The position numbers were made by a program, and so were the translations under genes. From Micromonospora chokoriensis (lineage in GTDB: Bacteria; Actinomycetota; Actinomycetes; Mycobacteriales; Micromonosporaceae): a DNA stretch of 64,000 nucleotides. The DNA lies in NCBI RefSeq assembly GCF_900091505.1, contig NZ_LT607409.1, positions 4,402,001-4,466,000 on the forward strand. Reading direction: 5' to 3'. The notes under the pieces are model-generated. The model was not told the origin of the DNA. It worked only from the letters and a program-made list of their open reading frames with translations, and did not search any database. The first letter of the stretch is position 1, and the number at the start of each line of letters is the position of its first letter. Below are positions 25,663 to 34,044 of the stretch, one piece after another.

Positions 25663-27150
25663 TCACCGGGCACCGGCCACTGTCGCCTCGACGCCGTGCT
25701 GTTGCAGCGCCGTCAACCAGGCGACCACGTCGGCGCGGACCTCGTCGTCCTCGGCGACCTCCACCGGGATGACCTCACGCAGCGCGAAGAGCGCGTCGAC
25801 AGCGCCCTCCGGGCTCTGCCGGCCGGCGCTGAGCGCGGCGCGGATCGGCCCGGCGAGGGGGTCCTGGAACGGCAACGGCTGGCCGTCGTCGGCGTACCCC
25901 AGAGCGAAGCGCAACCAGGACGCCACGACCAGCGCGCCCCAGCGCGCGGACCGACCGGTCGCGCGCAGGTCGACGATGGTGTGCAGGACACGCTGCGGCA
26001 GCTTCTGTGAGCCGTCCATCGCGACCTGGAGGGTGCGGTGGCGGATCGCCGGGTTGCCGAACCGGGCGAGGACCTGCTCGCCGTAGTCGACCACCCGGAC
26101 CCCGTCCGGTGGGGTGAAGCTGGCGGCGACGTCCTCGGCGATCAGCCGGCGCAGCACGTCGCCCAGGTGCGGGATCTCCAGCGCCTCGGCGACAGTCTCC
26201 CGACCGGCCAGCGCGCCCAGGTAGGCGGTGGCCGAGTGGACGCCGTTGAGGGCCCGCAGCTTCAACCGCTCCCACGGGCCGGCGTCATCGGTGAGCACCG
26301 CCCCGGCGTGTTCCCAGCCCGGCCGGCCACCGGGGAAGTCGTCCTCGATGACCCACTGCGCGTACGGTTCGGCGGCGACCGCCGCCAGGTCGGTGACGCC
26401 GAGCGCCTGGCGTACCGCCTCGATCGTCTCCGGGGTGCTGGCCGGGACGATCCGGTCCACCATGGTGCCCGGACAGGAGACGTTGGCGGCCACCCAGTCG
26501 ACCAGCCCGGTGGGCACCCCGACGGCACGACCGACCGTCTGGTCGAGCATGCCCCGCAATCGACGACCGTTGGCCGGCAGGTTGTCGCAGCTGACCAGCG
26601 CCACCGGCCCGGCGTCCGCGGCGGCCCGGGCGGCCAGCCCGCGCAGCAGCAGCCCCGGCACCGTGCGCGGCGGAGCACCGCCGGCCAGGTCCGCGGCGAG
26701 CGCCGAGTCCGGGGACAGGTGGCCGGTCACCGGATCGAGGTGGTACGCCTTCTCGGTGACGGTCAGCGTCACCACGCGCACCGCCGGGTCGGCGAGCAAC
26801 GCCACCACGGCGTCCGGGTCGCTGGCCGCGTGCCGGACGCCGCTCAGCGCACCCACCACCCGGGTGGCGCTGCCGTTCGCGGAGAGGGCGCTGACGGTGA
26901 ACAGGTTGTCCTGGGCGGTGAGCGCCTCGACCACCGCGGTGCTGCGCGGCGCGACGGCCACGATGCCCCAGTCGCCGCCGGCCGCGCCGACCGCCGCCTC
27001 GGTGAAGACCGCCTGGTGGGCGCGGTGGAACGCGCCCAACCCCAGGTGGACGACGCCGGTCGGCACCGTCCCGGGCCGGATCAGGGGGCGGGCCTCGACG
27101 GGCAGGTGGCGCACCATGCCCAGGCCGAGCCGGGACGCGCCGACGGTCAC
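25663..27150 (-). CDS. uxuB: Mannitol dehydrogenase family: fructuronate/tagaturonate reductase (UxuB-like)
   Basis: 495 aa. The GTG at 27150 overlaps the upstream stop (GTGA) and fits the family N-terminus; GTG at 27156 is also possible. Landmarks: VVHLGLGAFHRAHQAVFTEA (NAD-binding start), SCDNLPANGRRLRGML, and the polyol-dehydrogenase catalytic motif KLRALNGVHSATAYLG (Lys, Asn, His). In hexuronate degradation this enzyme reduces D-fructuronate to D-mannonate, the step after UxaC, which is encoded two genes upstream. The exact uronate (fructuronate or tagaturonate) cannot be read from sequence. Confidence 0.8.
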   Translation of the reverse strand: MTVGASRLGLGMVRHLPVEARPLIRPGTVPTGVVHLGLGAFHRAHQAVFTEAAVGAAGGDWGIVAVAPRSTAVVEALTAQDNLFTVSALSANGSATRVVGALSGVRHAASDPDAVVALLADPAVRVVTLTVTEKAYHLDPVTGHLSPDSALAADLAGGAPPRTVPGLLLRGLAARAAADAGPVALVSCDNLPANGRRLRGMLDQTVGRAVGVPTGLVDWVAANVSCPGTMVDRIVPASTPETIEAVRQALGVTDLAAVAAEPYAQWVIEDDFPGGRPGWEHAGAVLTDDAGPWERLKLRALNGVHSATAYLGALAGRETVAEALEIPHLGDVLRRLIAEDVAASFTPPDGVRVVDYGEQVLARFGNPAIRHRTLQVAMDGSQKLPQRVLHTIVDLRATGRSARWGALVVASWLRFALGYADDGQPLPFQDPLAGPIRAALSAGRQSPEGAVDALFALREVIPVEVAEDDEVRADVVAWLTALQQHGVEATVAGAR

Positions 27151-28451
27151 CGCCACGCCGGACCGTCCGGGAAGCGGAACTCGGCGATCGACGCCGGTTT
27201 CATGGTGGCGCTGTAACCGGGCCGCTCCGGCAGCAGGTAACGGCCACCGCGGGTACGCACCGGGTCGACGAAGTGCTCGTGCAGGTGGTCGACGTACTCG
27301 ATCATCCGCCCGTCGAGCGCGGTGCCCACCCGCAGGTAGTCGAAGATCGCCAGGTGTTGGACGTACTCGCAGAGGCCGACCCCACCGGCGTGCGGGCAGA
27401 CCGGCACCCCGAACTTCGCCGCCAGCAGCAGCTCGGCCAGGACCTCGTTGACACCGCCGACCCGGCACGCGTCGATCTGCATCACGCCGATCGCCTCGGC
27501 CTGCAACAACTGTTTGAAGATCACCCGGTTGGCGGCCACCTCACCGGTCGCGACCCGGCACCGGCCGCCGGTCACCTCGGTCACCGCGCGGGCGATCCGG
27601 GCGTGACCGAGGATGTCGTCGGCGTGGGTCGGCTCCTCGATCCAGTACGGGTCGACCTCCGCGAGGGTGGCCATCGCGGTGATCGCCTCGTCGACGTCCC
27701 AGACCTGGTTGGCGTCCATCATCAGCAGCGCGTCCGGGCCGATCTCGGACCGGATGATCCGGGCCCGCCGCAGGTCGTCGGCGAGCGCGCCGCCGACCTT
27801 CATCTTCATCGCCCGCCACCCGTCGTCGTACGCCTGCCGGGTCAGCGCCCGCACCTTGTCGTCGGGGTAGCCGAGCCAGCCGACCGAGGTGGTGTACGAC
27901 GGGAAACCGTCGCGTTCCAGCGTGGCCAGTCGGTTGGTCAGCCCGTCGCGTCCCTTGTCGAGGATGGCCACCGCCTCGTCCGGGGTGAGCGCGTCGCTGA
28001 TGTGCTTGAAGTCGACGCTGGCGACCAGTTCCTCGGTGGGCAACTCGGCGAGGAACCGCCACATCGGCTTGCCGGCCAGGGTGGCCCGCAGGTCCCACAC
28101 CGCGTTGACCAGCGCGCCGGTCGCCATGTGGATGACGCCCTTCTCCGGGCCCAACCAGCGCAGCTGCACGTCGGCGCTGAGCGAGCGCCAGAACGCCACC
28201 GGCTCGGCGGTGATCTCCTCGATGGTGCGCCCCCGGACGTGGTGGGCCAGCGCGCGGACCGCCGCGCAGGTGATCTCGTTGCCCCGGCCATTGGTGAAGG
28301 TGAACCCGGCGCCGATCGCCCCGACGTCGGTGCCTAACTCCACGTACGTCGCCGAGTAGTCGCCGCGGTTGATCGCGTCGGAGCCGTCGCCCCGCGCGGC
28401 GGTCGGGAACCGCACGTCGTGCACCTCGACGGAGGTGATGGTGATGCTCAC
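27147..28451 (-). CDS. Enolase-superfamily sugar-acid dehydratase, L-fuconate dehydratase type
   Basis: 434 aa, GTG overlapping the uxaC stop (GTGA). Enolase-superfamily landmarks: KxK base motif in WRAMKMKVGG, metal ligands in LLMMDANQVWDVDEA, YWIEEPTHADD and CRVATGEVAANR, and the His of VPVCPHAGGVGLCEYVQHL. The N-terminus (ITSVEVHDVRFPTAARGDGS DA) and RWLGPEKGVIHMATGALVNA strongly resemble L-fuconate dehydratases (FucD/ENOSF1). It should dehydrate an acid sugar to a 2-keto-3-deoxy acid. In this operon its place is that of UxuA (mannonate dehydratase), suggesting either a non-standard mannonate/altronate dehydratase or a separate fuconate branch. Confidence 0.8.
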   Translation of the reverse strand: MSITITSVEVHDVRFPTAARGDGSDAINRGDYSATYVELGTDVGAIGAGFTFTNGRGNEITCAAVRALAHHVRGRTIEEITAEPVAFWRSLSADVQLRWLGPEKGVIHMATGALVNAVWDLRATLAGKPMWRFLAELPTEELVASVDFKHISDALTPDEAVAILDKGRDGLTNRLATLERDGFPSYTTSVGWLGYPDDKVRALTRQAYDDGWRAMKMKVGGALADDLRRARIIRSEIGPDALLMMDANQVWDVDEAITAMATLAEVDPYWIEEPTHADDILGHARIARAVTEVTGGRCRVATGEVAANRVIFKQLLQAEAIGVMQIDACRVGGVNEVLAELLLAAKFGVPVCPHAGGVGLCEYVQHLAIFDYLRVGTALDGRMIEYVDHLHEHFVDPVRTRGGRYLLPERPGYSATMKPASIAEFRFPDGPAWR

Positions 28452-29881
28452 TGGTTGGTGCCTCCAAAGTTGAAGACCCTCTTGGGCAGCCGGTACGCCA
28501 GGTCGACGATGGTCTCGGCGGCCTCGTCCATCGGCAGCCGGTGCTCGGCGACCAGCCGGGCCAGGAAGCCGGCGTCGACCCGGCGGGCCACGTCGTGGCG
28601 TACCGGGATGGAGCAGAACGCCCGGGTGTCGTCCACGAACCCGGCGGTGTTGTAGAAGCCGGCGCTCTCGGTGACCGTCTCCCGGAACCGGCGCAGCACC
28701 TCCGGGGAGTCCAGGAACCACCAGGGCGCACCGAGCAGCAGCGCGGCGTACCCGCCGGCGAGGGGCGCCAACTCGCGGGTGAAGGTGTCCTCGTCCAGTG
28801 TGTAGAGCACCACCCGCAGCCGACTGTCGTTGCCGTAGCGCTGCAGCAGCGGGGCGAGCGCGTGCACGTACTCGGTGGCCTGCGGGACGTCGCCGCCGAC
28901 GTCGCGGCCGTGCCGGGCGTGCAACCACCGGTTGTGGTTGCGCACCGCGCCGGGGTGCAACTGCATGACCAGGCCGTCGTCGAGCGACATCCGGGCGAAC
29001 TCCACCAGCATGTGCGCCCGGAACGCCTCGGCGTCGGCGGCGTCGGCCTGGCCGCGCCGACCCCGGTCGTACAGCCGCTCGGCCTCGGCCGGCGTCAGGT
29101 CCAGGGTGCGCGCGGTGGGGTGGCCGTGGTCGGAGGACGTCGCGCCGGCGGCGATGAACGCCGCCCGTCGGGCCCGCAGCGCGGCCAGATAGCCGGCGTA
29201 CGTGCCGGTGTCCTCCCCGGCCCGCTCACCGAGCCGCTCCACGTTGGTCGACCAGCCCTCGAACTCCATGTCCACCACGTCGTCCGGACGGAAGGTGGTG
29301 ACGACCCGACCGCCCGGACCGCCCCAGCCGTCGGCGGCGAGCTTGGCGTGCTGGCCGAGGTCGTCCAGTGGCGACTCGGTGGTGGCGAGGACCTCGATGC
29401 CGAACCGCTCGAACAGTGCCCGGGGCCGGAAGTCCGGCTCGGCGAGCCGGGCCGCGATCTCGTCGTAGAGGGCGTCGGCGGTGGCCGGGCCGAGCGGGGT
29501 GTGCACACCGAACACGGTGCGGAAGGTCTGCTCCAGCCAGAGCCGCGACGGGGTGCCCCGGAACAGGTGCCAGTGCGCGGCGAAACGTCGCCAGATCACC
29601 CGCCCGTCGGTCTCCACCGGGCTGCCGTCGCGGGTGGGCACACCGAGGTCCGACGGGGGTACGCCCTGACTGAGCAGCATCCGGGTCAGGTAGTGGTCGG
29701 GAACGATGAGCAGCTGCGCCGGGTCTCCGAAGGGCCGGTCCTCGGCCAGCAGGGCCGGGTCGACGTGCCCGTGCGGCGAGATGATGGGCTGCGTCGCCGC
29801 GAGGGCGTACAGCTCCCGGGCCAGCGCGCGCTGGCCCGGTTCGGGCGGCAGGAGCAGGTCGGTGTGGTCGAACGTCGGCAC
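28448..29881 (-). CDS. uxaC: Glucuronate (uronate) isomerase
   Basis: 477 aa, GTG at 29881 with GAGGAG upstream. N-terminal metal motif ISPHGHVDPALLAED and the following LLIVPDHYLTRMLLSQG are characteristic of UxaC, as are VLATTESPLDDLGQH and VMQLHPGAVRNHNRW. The length equals the family norm (~470). It converts D-glucuronate to D-fructuronate or D-galacturonate to D-tagaturonate, the entry step for pectin and glucuronan sugars. It is the second gene of a minus-strand operon headed by a Gfo/Idh/MocA enzyme. Confidence 0.9.
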   Translation of the reverse strand: MPTFDHTDLLLPPEPGQRALARELYALAATQPIISPHGHVDPALLAEDRPFGDPAQLLIVPDHYLTRMLLSQGVPPSDLGVPTRDGSPVETDGRVIWRRFAAHWHLFRGTPSRLWLEQTFRTVFGVHTPLGPATADALYDEIAARLAEPDFRPRALFERFGIEVLATTESPLDDLGQHAKLAADGWGGPGGRVVTTFRPDDVVDMEFEGWSTNVERLGERAGEDTGTYAGYLAALRARRAAFIAAGATSSDHGHPTARTLDLTPAEAERLYDRGRRGQADAADAEAFRAHMLVEFARMSLDDGLVMQLHPGAVRNHNRWLHARHGRDVGGDVPQATEYVHALAPLLQRYGNDSRLRVVLYTLDEDTFTRELAPLAGGYAALLLGAPWWFLDSPEVLRRFRETVTESAGFYNTAGFVDDTRAFCSIPVRHDVARRVDAGFLARLVAEHRLPMDEAAETIVDLAYRLPKRVFNFGGTNQ

Positions 29882-29905
29882 GGGGATGGGCTCCTCGTCT
29901 CCTGG

Positions 29906-31234
29906 TCAGCGGGGGGTGAGCAGGTCGGCGACCCGGACCGGTCGACCGGTCTCGAAGGACCGGTTGGCCGCCAGGCCGGTGAGCAGGGCCAGCGCGCCGT
30001 CGTCGGCGGTCGCGGCGCGCTCCAGCGGGTCGGGTTGCCCGCCGAGGAGCACACCTGTCATCCGGGCGTCCGCGCCGCCGTGACCGTGCCGGCTGCGCCT
30101 CTCGACGGGGATCTGCCGGGGCGGCTGCCAGAACGGGCGCACCGTGAGGGTCGCGCCACCGCCCTCGGGCGGGGCTTCGACACCGTGCAGGGCGGCGCCC
30201 TTGACCGCGCCGGCGGTGCCCCGGTCGACGAAGTCGTTCTCGGTGACCTCCAGCTCCAGCCGGCCCCGACTGCCGTTGACCATCACCCGGTAACCCTCCC
30301 AGGGGGCGTACGCGGTGAGGTGGTAGGTCATCGTGGCACCGGTGGAGTAGCGGGCGAGCACCGCCATGTCGTCCTCGATGCTGACCCCGGGGGCGAAGAC
30401 GTTGCGGTCGCGCTGGTAGCCGTCCTCGGCCTCGGCGTCGAGGTACAACTCACGCAGCCGGGGGTGCGCGTCGAGTCGCAGCGCGAACGGGTCGTCGGCG
30501 GCGGCGGGGGAGCCGTACGCCCGGTCGTAGTCGCGGGCGTAGCCGTGCCGGCGGCCGTCCTCGCCGTAGAAGAAGAGCCGCCCGGCCGCGTAGACCTCGA
30601 CGGGCGTGGCGTCCAGCCACCAGTTGACCAGGTCGAAGTGGTGGCTGGCCTTGTGCACCATCAGCCCACCGGAGCTGGCCTTGTCGCGGTGCCAGCGGCG
30701 GAAGTAGTCCGCGCCGTGGCGCACGTCGAGCAGCCACTCGAAGTGCACCGAGCCGATCTCGCCGACCGCGCCCTCGGCGAGCAGTCGGCGGACCTGTTCG
30801 TGCAGCGGGTTGTAGCGGTAGTTGAACGCGACGGTCACCTGGCCACCGGTCTCGGTCACCGTGTCCAGGATGCGCTGACAGCGCGGCACGTCCACGGTCA
30901 TCGGCTTTTCGGTGACGACCTGCCGGCCGGCGCGCAACGCGGCCACCACGTACTCGTCGTGGGTGACGTCGACGCTGGTGACCAGGACGACGTCGACGTG
31001 TTCGGCGTCCAGCATGGCCACGAAGTCACCGGCCGGGTAGGTGGGCACCGGAGGGTGGCCCAGCTCGGCCAGCCAGCGGTTGTGCGCGTCCATCCGGGCC
31101 TGGTTGACGTCGGCGAAGGCGACCAGCGCGGTGGTGTCGGCGTGGTCGAGCACCAAAGCGCGGACGAACATCTCGGCGCGCGCGCCGGTGCCCACGACGG
31201 CGTACCGGACCCGGCCGTCGGCTCTCGGTGACAT
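29906..31234 (-). CDS. Gfo/Idh/MocA-family oxidoreductase 2
   Basis: 442 aa. The ATG at 31234 has GGAGAGG eight bp upstream. N-terminal nucleotide-binding motif YAVVGTGARAEMFVRALVLD, then DVVLVTSVDVTHDEYVVAAL and VVTEKPMTVDVPRCQRIL with the EKP lysine; HKASHHFDLVNWWLD carries the conserved HxxD-type catalytic site. It is the first gene of the uronate operon, right behind a LacI-type operator. Substrate unknown, presumably an oligosaccharide-derived sugar or acid sugar. Confidence 0.8.
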   Translation of the reverse strand: MSPRADGRVRYAVVGTGARAEMFVRALVLDHADTTALVAFADVNQARMDAHNRWLAELGHPPVPTYPAGDFVAMLDAEHVDVVLVTSVDVTHDEYVVAALRAGRQVVTEKPMTVDVPRCQRILDTVTETGGQVTVAFNYRYNPLHEQVRRLLAEGAVGEIGSVHFEWLLDVRHGADYFRRWHRDKASSGGLMVHKASHHFDLVNWWLDATPVEVYAAGRLFFYGEDGRRHGYARDYDRAYGSPAAADDPFALRLDAHPRLRELYLDAEAEDGYQRDRNVFAPGVSIEDDMAVLARYSTGATMTYHLTAYAPWEGYRVMVNGSRGRLELEVTENDFVDRGTAGAVKGAALHGVEAPPEGGGATLTVRPFWQPPRQIPVERRSRHGHGGADARMTGVLLGGQPDPLERAATADDGALALLTGLAANRSFETGRPVRVADLLTPR

Positions 31235-31256
31235 GCGGGTGCCTCTCCGATGATCC

Positions 31257-31303
31257 TGCAAAGGTTTGCAATGAAGTAATCACGATCGATGTGATCGCGT
31301 CAA
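31257..31303 (-). promoter_or_regulatory. Promoter and LacI-type operator of the uronate operon
   Basis: For the minus strand, a -35-like TTGACG (31303-31298) and -10-like ATTACT (31280-31275) are 17 bp apart. A perfect TGCAAA-GG-TTTGCA palindrome lies just downstream (31257-31270), where a bound repressor would block transcription. Between the boxes lies ATCAC-N7-GTGAT (31279-31295). The divergent LacI gene has a related half-perfect site at 31408, so one repressor probably governs both directions. Confidence 0.65.
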
Positions 31304-31397
31304 CGGCGACGATACAAACGGCGGCGAATGTCCGTGTTTGCGAGGCGTTAGTTCACCAAGAGGAGTCCGGATGCAACGAAGCTGTAGCCATTGACCG

Positions 31398-31426
31398 TTG
31401 ACACTGGCGCAACCGTTTGCATTAAT
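31398..31426 (+). promoter_or_regulatory. lacI-type gene promoter with operator between -35 and -10
   Basis: TTGACA (31398-31403), 17 bp, ATTAAT (31421-31426). The spacer and edge hold CGCAACCGTTTGCA (31408-31421), a CG-centred LacI-family operator with one perfect half. This implies autoregulation, and a transcript starting near 31433, downstream of the ATG at 31425, which therefore cannot be the gene's start. Confidence 0.65.
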
Positions 31427-31472
31427 GGGCCACACCCACGTGACCGCCACCACATCGGACGAAGGGGCCGCC

Positions 31473-32603
31473 GTGCCAGTCACCATCCGGGACGTCGCCC
31501 GGGCGTCCGGTGTGCACATCTCCACCGTGTCCCGCACCTTCTCCGCTCCGCACCTGGTCAACCCGGAGACCCGGGTCCGGGTGCTGGCCTGCGCGGAGGA
31601 TCTGGGCTACCGGCCGAACCGGGCCGCGCGGGCGCTGATCACCGGGCGTACGCACAACATCGGGCTGATCATCGCGGACATCGCGAACCCGTTCTTCCCG
31701 CCGCTGATCAAGGCGGCGGAGAGTCAGGCCCGGCACCGCGACTACCACGTGTTCGTGGCCGACACCAACGAGGACCCGACGGCGGAGGAGGAGCTGGTCC
31801 ACGCGTTGGCCAAACAGGTCGACGGGGTGCTGCTGTGCAGCCCACGGATGAGCAACAGCCTGATCGAACAGCTCAGCCGTGAGGTGCCGCTGGTGGTCGT
31901 GAACCGCCAGGTGACCGGCCTGCCCTGCGTGCTGATGGACGTCGGGCAGGGCGCCCGGTCGGCGATCGAGCACCTGGTCGGCCTCGGGCACCGCAGCATC
32001 GCGTTGCTCGGTGGCCCGCGCAGCTCGTGGACCAACCGGGAGATGCGCCGGGCCGCCGGCGCGGCCGCCCGGGCCGGCGGCGCGGAGCTGACGGTGCTCG
32101 GCCCGAACGCGCCCACCGAGACCGGCGGCTCCGCCGTCGCCGAGCAGGTGCGGCGCAGCGGTGTGTCGGCCGTGCTCGCCTACAACGACCTGATGGCGAT
32201 CGGCCTCATCGAAGGGCTGGACGCGCTCGGGGTCCGGGTGCCGCAGGAGGTGAGTGTCGTCGGGGTCGACGACATCACCCTGAGTCGGCTCACCCGACCC
32301 AAACTGACGACGGTGGCCACACCCACCGGGGCCGCCGGCCGGACGGCCGTCGACATGTTGCTGCAACAGGACACCGAGTCACCGCGCGGCGCGCGGGGGC
32401 TGGGTGCCGGCACCGCGCTCGGCGTCCGTCGTACCACCGCACAGGTAATGCTCCAGACCGACCTGGTCATCCGCGACTCGACCGGCCCGGGCCCGCACGC
32501 CCGACCGGCACGTCCCCTGGCCGCGCCGCAGGGCCCGGACCCGCATTGCCCTGCGGGCCCGGGCATCCCGACGGCGGCCACCGGTGACGCCGTCGCCTCC
32601 TAA
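31473..32603 (+). CDS. LacI-family transcriptional regulator (uronate locus)
   Basis: 376 aa. I chose the GTG at 31473 (GAAGGGG upstream), since the protein then begins directly with the LacI headpiece VTIRDVARASGVHISTVSRT, and the promoter at 31398-31426 excludes earlier starts. It has a hinge-type YRPNRAARALITGRT and a periplasmic-binding-like effector domain (NIGLIIADIANPFFPPLIKA; VDGVLLCSPR; ISVVGVDDITLSRLTRPKLT). An unusual ~40-residue Pro/Gly/Ala-rich tail follows the domain. It is divergent from the uxaC operon and upstream of the ABC importer, so likely represses both until a uronate-derived effector binds. Confidence 0.85.
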   Translation: MPVTIRDVARASGVHISTVSRTFSAPHLVNPETRVRVLACAEDLGYRPNRAARALITGRTHNIGLIIADIANPFFPPLIKAAESQARHRDYHVFVADTNEDPTAEEELVHALAKQVDGVLLCSPRMSNSLIEQLSREVPLVVVNRQVTGLPCVLMDVGQGARSAIEHLVGLGHRSIALLGGPRSSWTNREMRRAAGAAARAGGAELTVLGPNAPTETGGSAVAEQVRRSGVSAVLAYNDLMAIGLIEGLDALGVRVPQEVSVVGVDDITLSRLTRPKLTTVATPTGAAGRTAVDMLLQQDTESPRGARGLGAGTALGVRRTTAQVMLQTDLVIRDSTGPGPHARPARPLAAPQGPDPHCPAGPGIPTAATGDAVAS

Positions 32604-32622
32604 TGCCGAGGAGTGAGCGCAC

Positions 32623-33972
32623 ATGCACCCCGCAACGCCCCCCACCACTGACGCGCCCGTCGGGCGCGCTCACCGTACCGCGCTGCCCCGGCGGCGCCTG
32701 CTGCGTGGCCTGCTCGCCGTGACGGTCGCCGCGCCGCTCATGTTCGGGGCCGCCGCCTGCGGCGGAGACGACGAGCCCTCCGCCGATCCGAACGCCCCGG
32801 TCAAGCTCTCCATCTTCTGGTGGGGAGGTGACGCCCGGGCCAAGCTGACCGAGGACGCGCTGGCTCTCTACACCAAGAAGCACCCGAACGTGACCTTCGA
32901 GAAGACCTGGCAGGCCAACCAGGGCTACTTCGACAAGCTGGCCACGCTCACCGCCGGCGGCAACCCACCCGACCTGTTCCAGATCGACGACAACTACCTG
33001 GCCGAGTACGCGGCCCGTAACACCACGCTGGACCTGACCCCGTACCAGAAGTCCGGCAAGCTGGACACCTCGAAGTTCCCCGAGAGCCTCTGGCAGTACG
33101 GCGTCGTCGACGGCAAGTTCGCCGGCCTGGCCGCCGGGGAGAACACCCAGGGTCTGGTCTACAACAAGACGCTGCTGACCAAGAACAACCTGCCCGAGCC
33201 GACCACCGGGATGACCTGGGAGCAGCACATCGCCTGGGCCGAGGAGGTGTCGAAGAAGACCGGTGTGCCCGGCACCCAGGACCCGAGCGCCGACTACAAG
33301 GCCCTCTGGGTCTGGTTGCGGCAGCAGGGCAAGGACCTCTACAAGGGCAAGGAGCTGGGGTTCACCGCCGAGGACGTGACCAAGTGGTTCGACCTGTGGA
33401 AGGGCGCCCGGGACCGCAAGGCCACCCCGACCGCCGACGTGATCCACGAGGGCAACTCCAGCGACGTCACCAAGCAGCTGGTGGTCACCGGCAAGTCGGC
33501 GACCTCCTGGGTCTGGGCCAACCAGATGCCGGACCTGAAGAAGAACACCAAGGACGAGCTGGGCGTGATCGCCTACCCCGGTGACCCCAGCGCGCAGTGG
33601 GCCCGGGCCTCGATGTACTGGTCGGTGTTCAAGGGCAGCAAGAACAAGGACGTCGCGGTCGACGTGATCAACTTCCTGAACAACGACCTGGAGGCCGTCA
33701 AGCTGCTCGGCACCGACCGCGGCCTGCCGTCCAACCTGGACCTGCGCCGGGTGGTCAGCGACGACACCACCGACCCGGCCATGAAACAGTCGATCGCCGT
33801 GGAGGCGGAGCTGACCCAGAAGTTCGGCCCGTCGCCGCAGGTGCCGATCAAGGGCCACAGCAAGGTCAAGTCAGAGCTGATCAAGGCGGCCGAGAACGCG
33901 CAGTACGGCCGGGCCACCCCCGCCGAGGCCGCCGCCCAGTTCGTCGAGGCGTGCAAGTCCGCCATCGCCTGA
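32623..33972 (+). CDS. ABC transporter sugar-binding lipoprotein
   Basis: 449 aa, ATG. The N-terminus has RRRLLRGLLAVTVAAPLMFG followed by a lipobox ending at Cys (AAAC), so it is exported and lipid-anchored; the twin-Arg suggests possible Tat use. The mature part is a family-1 extracellular solute-binding protein (VKLSIFWWGGDARAKLTEDA ... DLFQIDDNYLAEYAARN ... WRP-less but typical C-lobe VINFLNNDLEAVKLLGTDRG). It should capture an oligosaccharide, probably a pectin-derived one given the neighbours. It is separated from the permeases by a strong hairpin at 33980-34020. Confidence 0.85.
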   Translation: MHPATPPTTDAPVGRAHRTALPRRRLLRGLLAVTVAAPLMFGAAACGGDDEPSADPNAPVKLSIFWWGGDARAKLTEDALALYTKKHPNVTFEKTWQANQGYFDKLATLTAGGNPPDLFQIDDNYLAEYAARNTTLDLTPYQKSGKLDTSKFPESLWQYGVVDGKFAGLAAGENTQGLVYNKTLLTKNNLPEPTTGMTWEQHIAWAEEVSKKTGVPGTQDPSADYKALWVWLRQQGKDLYKGKELGFTAEDVTKWFDLWKGARDRKATPTADVIHEGNSSDVTKQLVVTGKSATSWVWANQMPDLKKNTKDELGVIAYPGDPSAQWARASMYWSVFKGSKNKDVAVDVINFLNNDLEAVKLLGTDRGLPSNLDLRRVVSDDTTDPAMKQSIAVEAELTQKFGPSPQVPIKGHSKVKSELIKAAENAQYGRATPAEAAAQFVEACKSAIA

Positions 33973-33979
33973 CCCCAGG

Positions 33980-34020
33980 GTCTGTGTCGAAGTCCCCCGC
34001 CCGGGGACTTCGACACAGAC
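33980..34020 (+). terminator. Perfect 18-bp hairpin between binding-protein and permease genes
   Basis: GTCTGTGTCGAAGTCCCC (33980-33997), a 5-nt loop, and the exact complement (34003-34020). It begins 8 bp after the binding-protein stop and ends 24 bp before the permease start. There is no T-run. Such a stem would stabilise the upstream message or partially stop transcription, giving more binding protein than permease, as in many ABC sugar operons. Confidence 0.8.
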
Positions 34021-34044
34021 CCACCGCGAGGAGAGGAGCTGTTC

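Noticed and set aside
28541..31231. 896-codon plus-strand open frame
   Set aside because: Antisense to uxaC and the Gfo/Idh/MocA gene, both with strong family motifs.
31398..31472. Longer N-terminus for the LacI-type regulator
   Set aside because: It would start upstream of or inside the predicted promoter and adds residues before the conserved headpiece.
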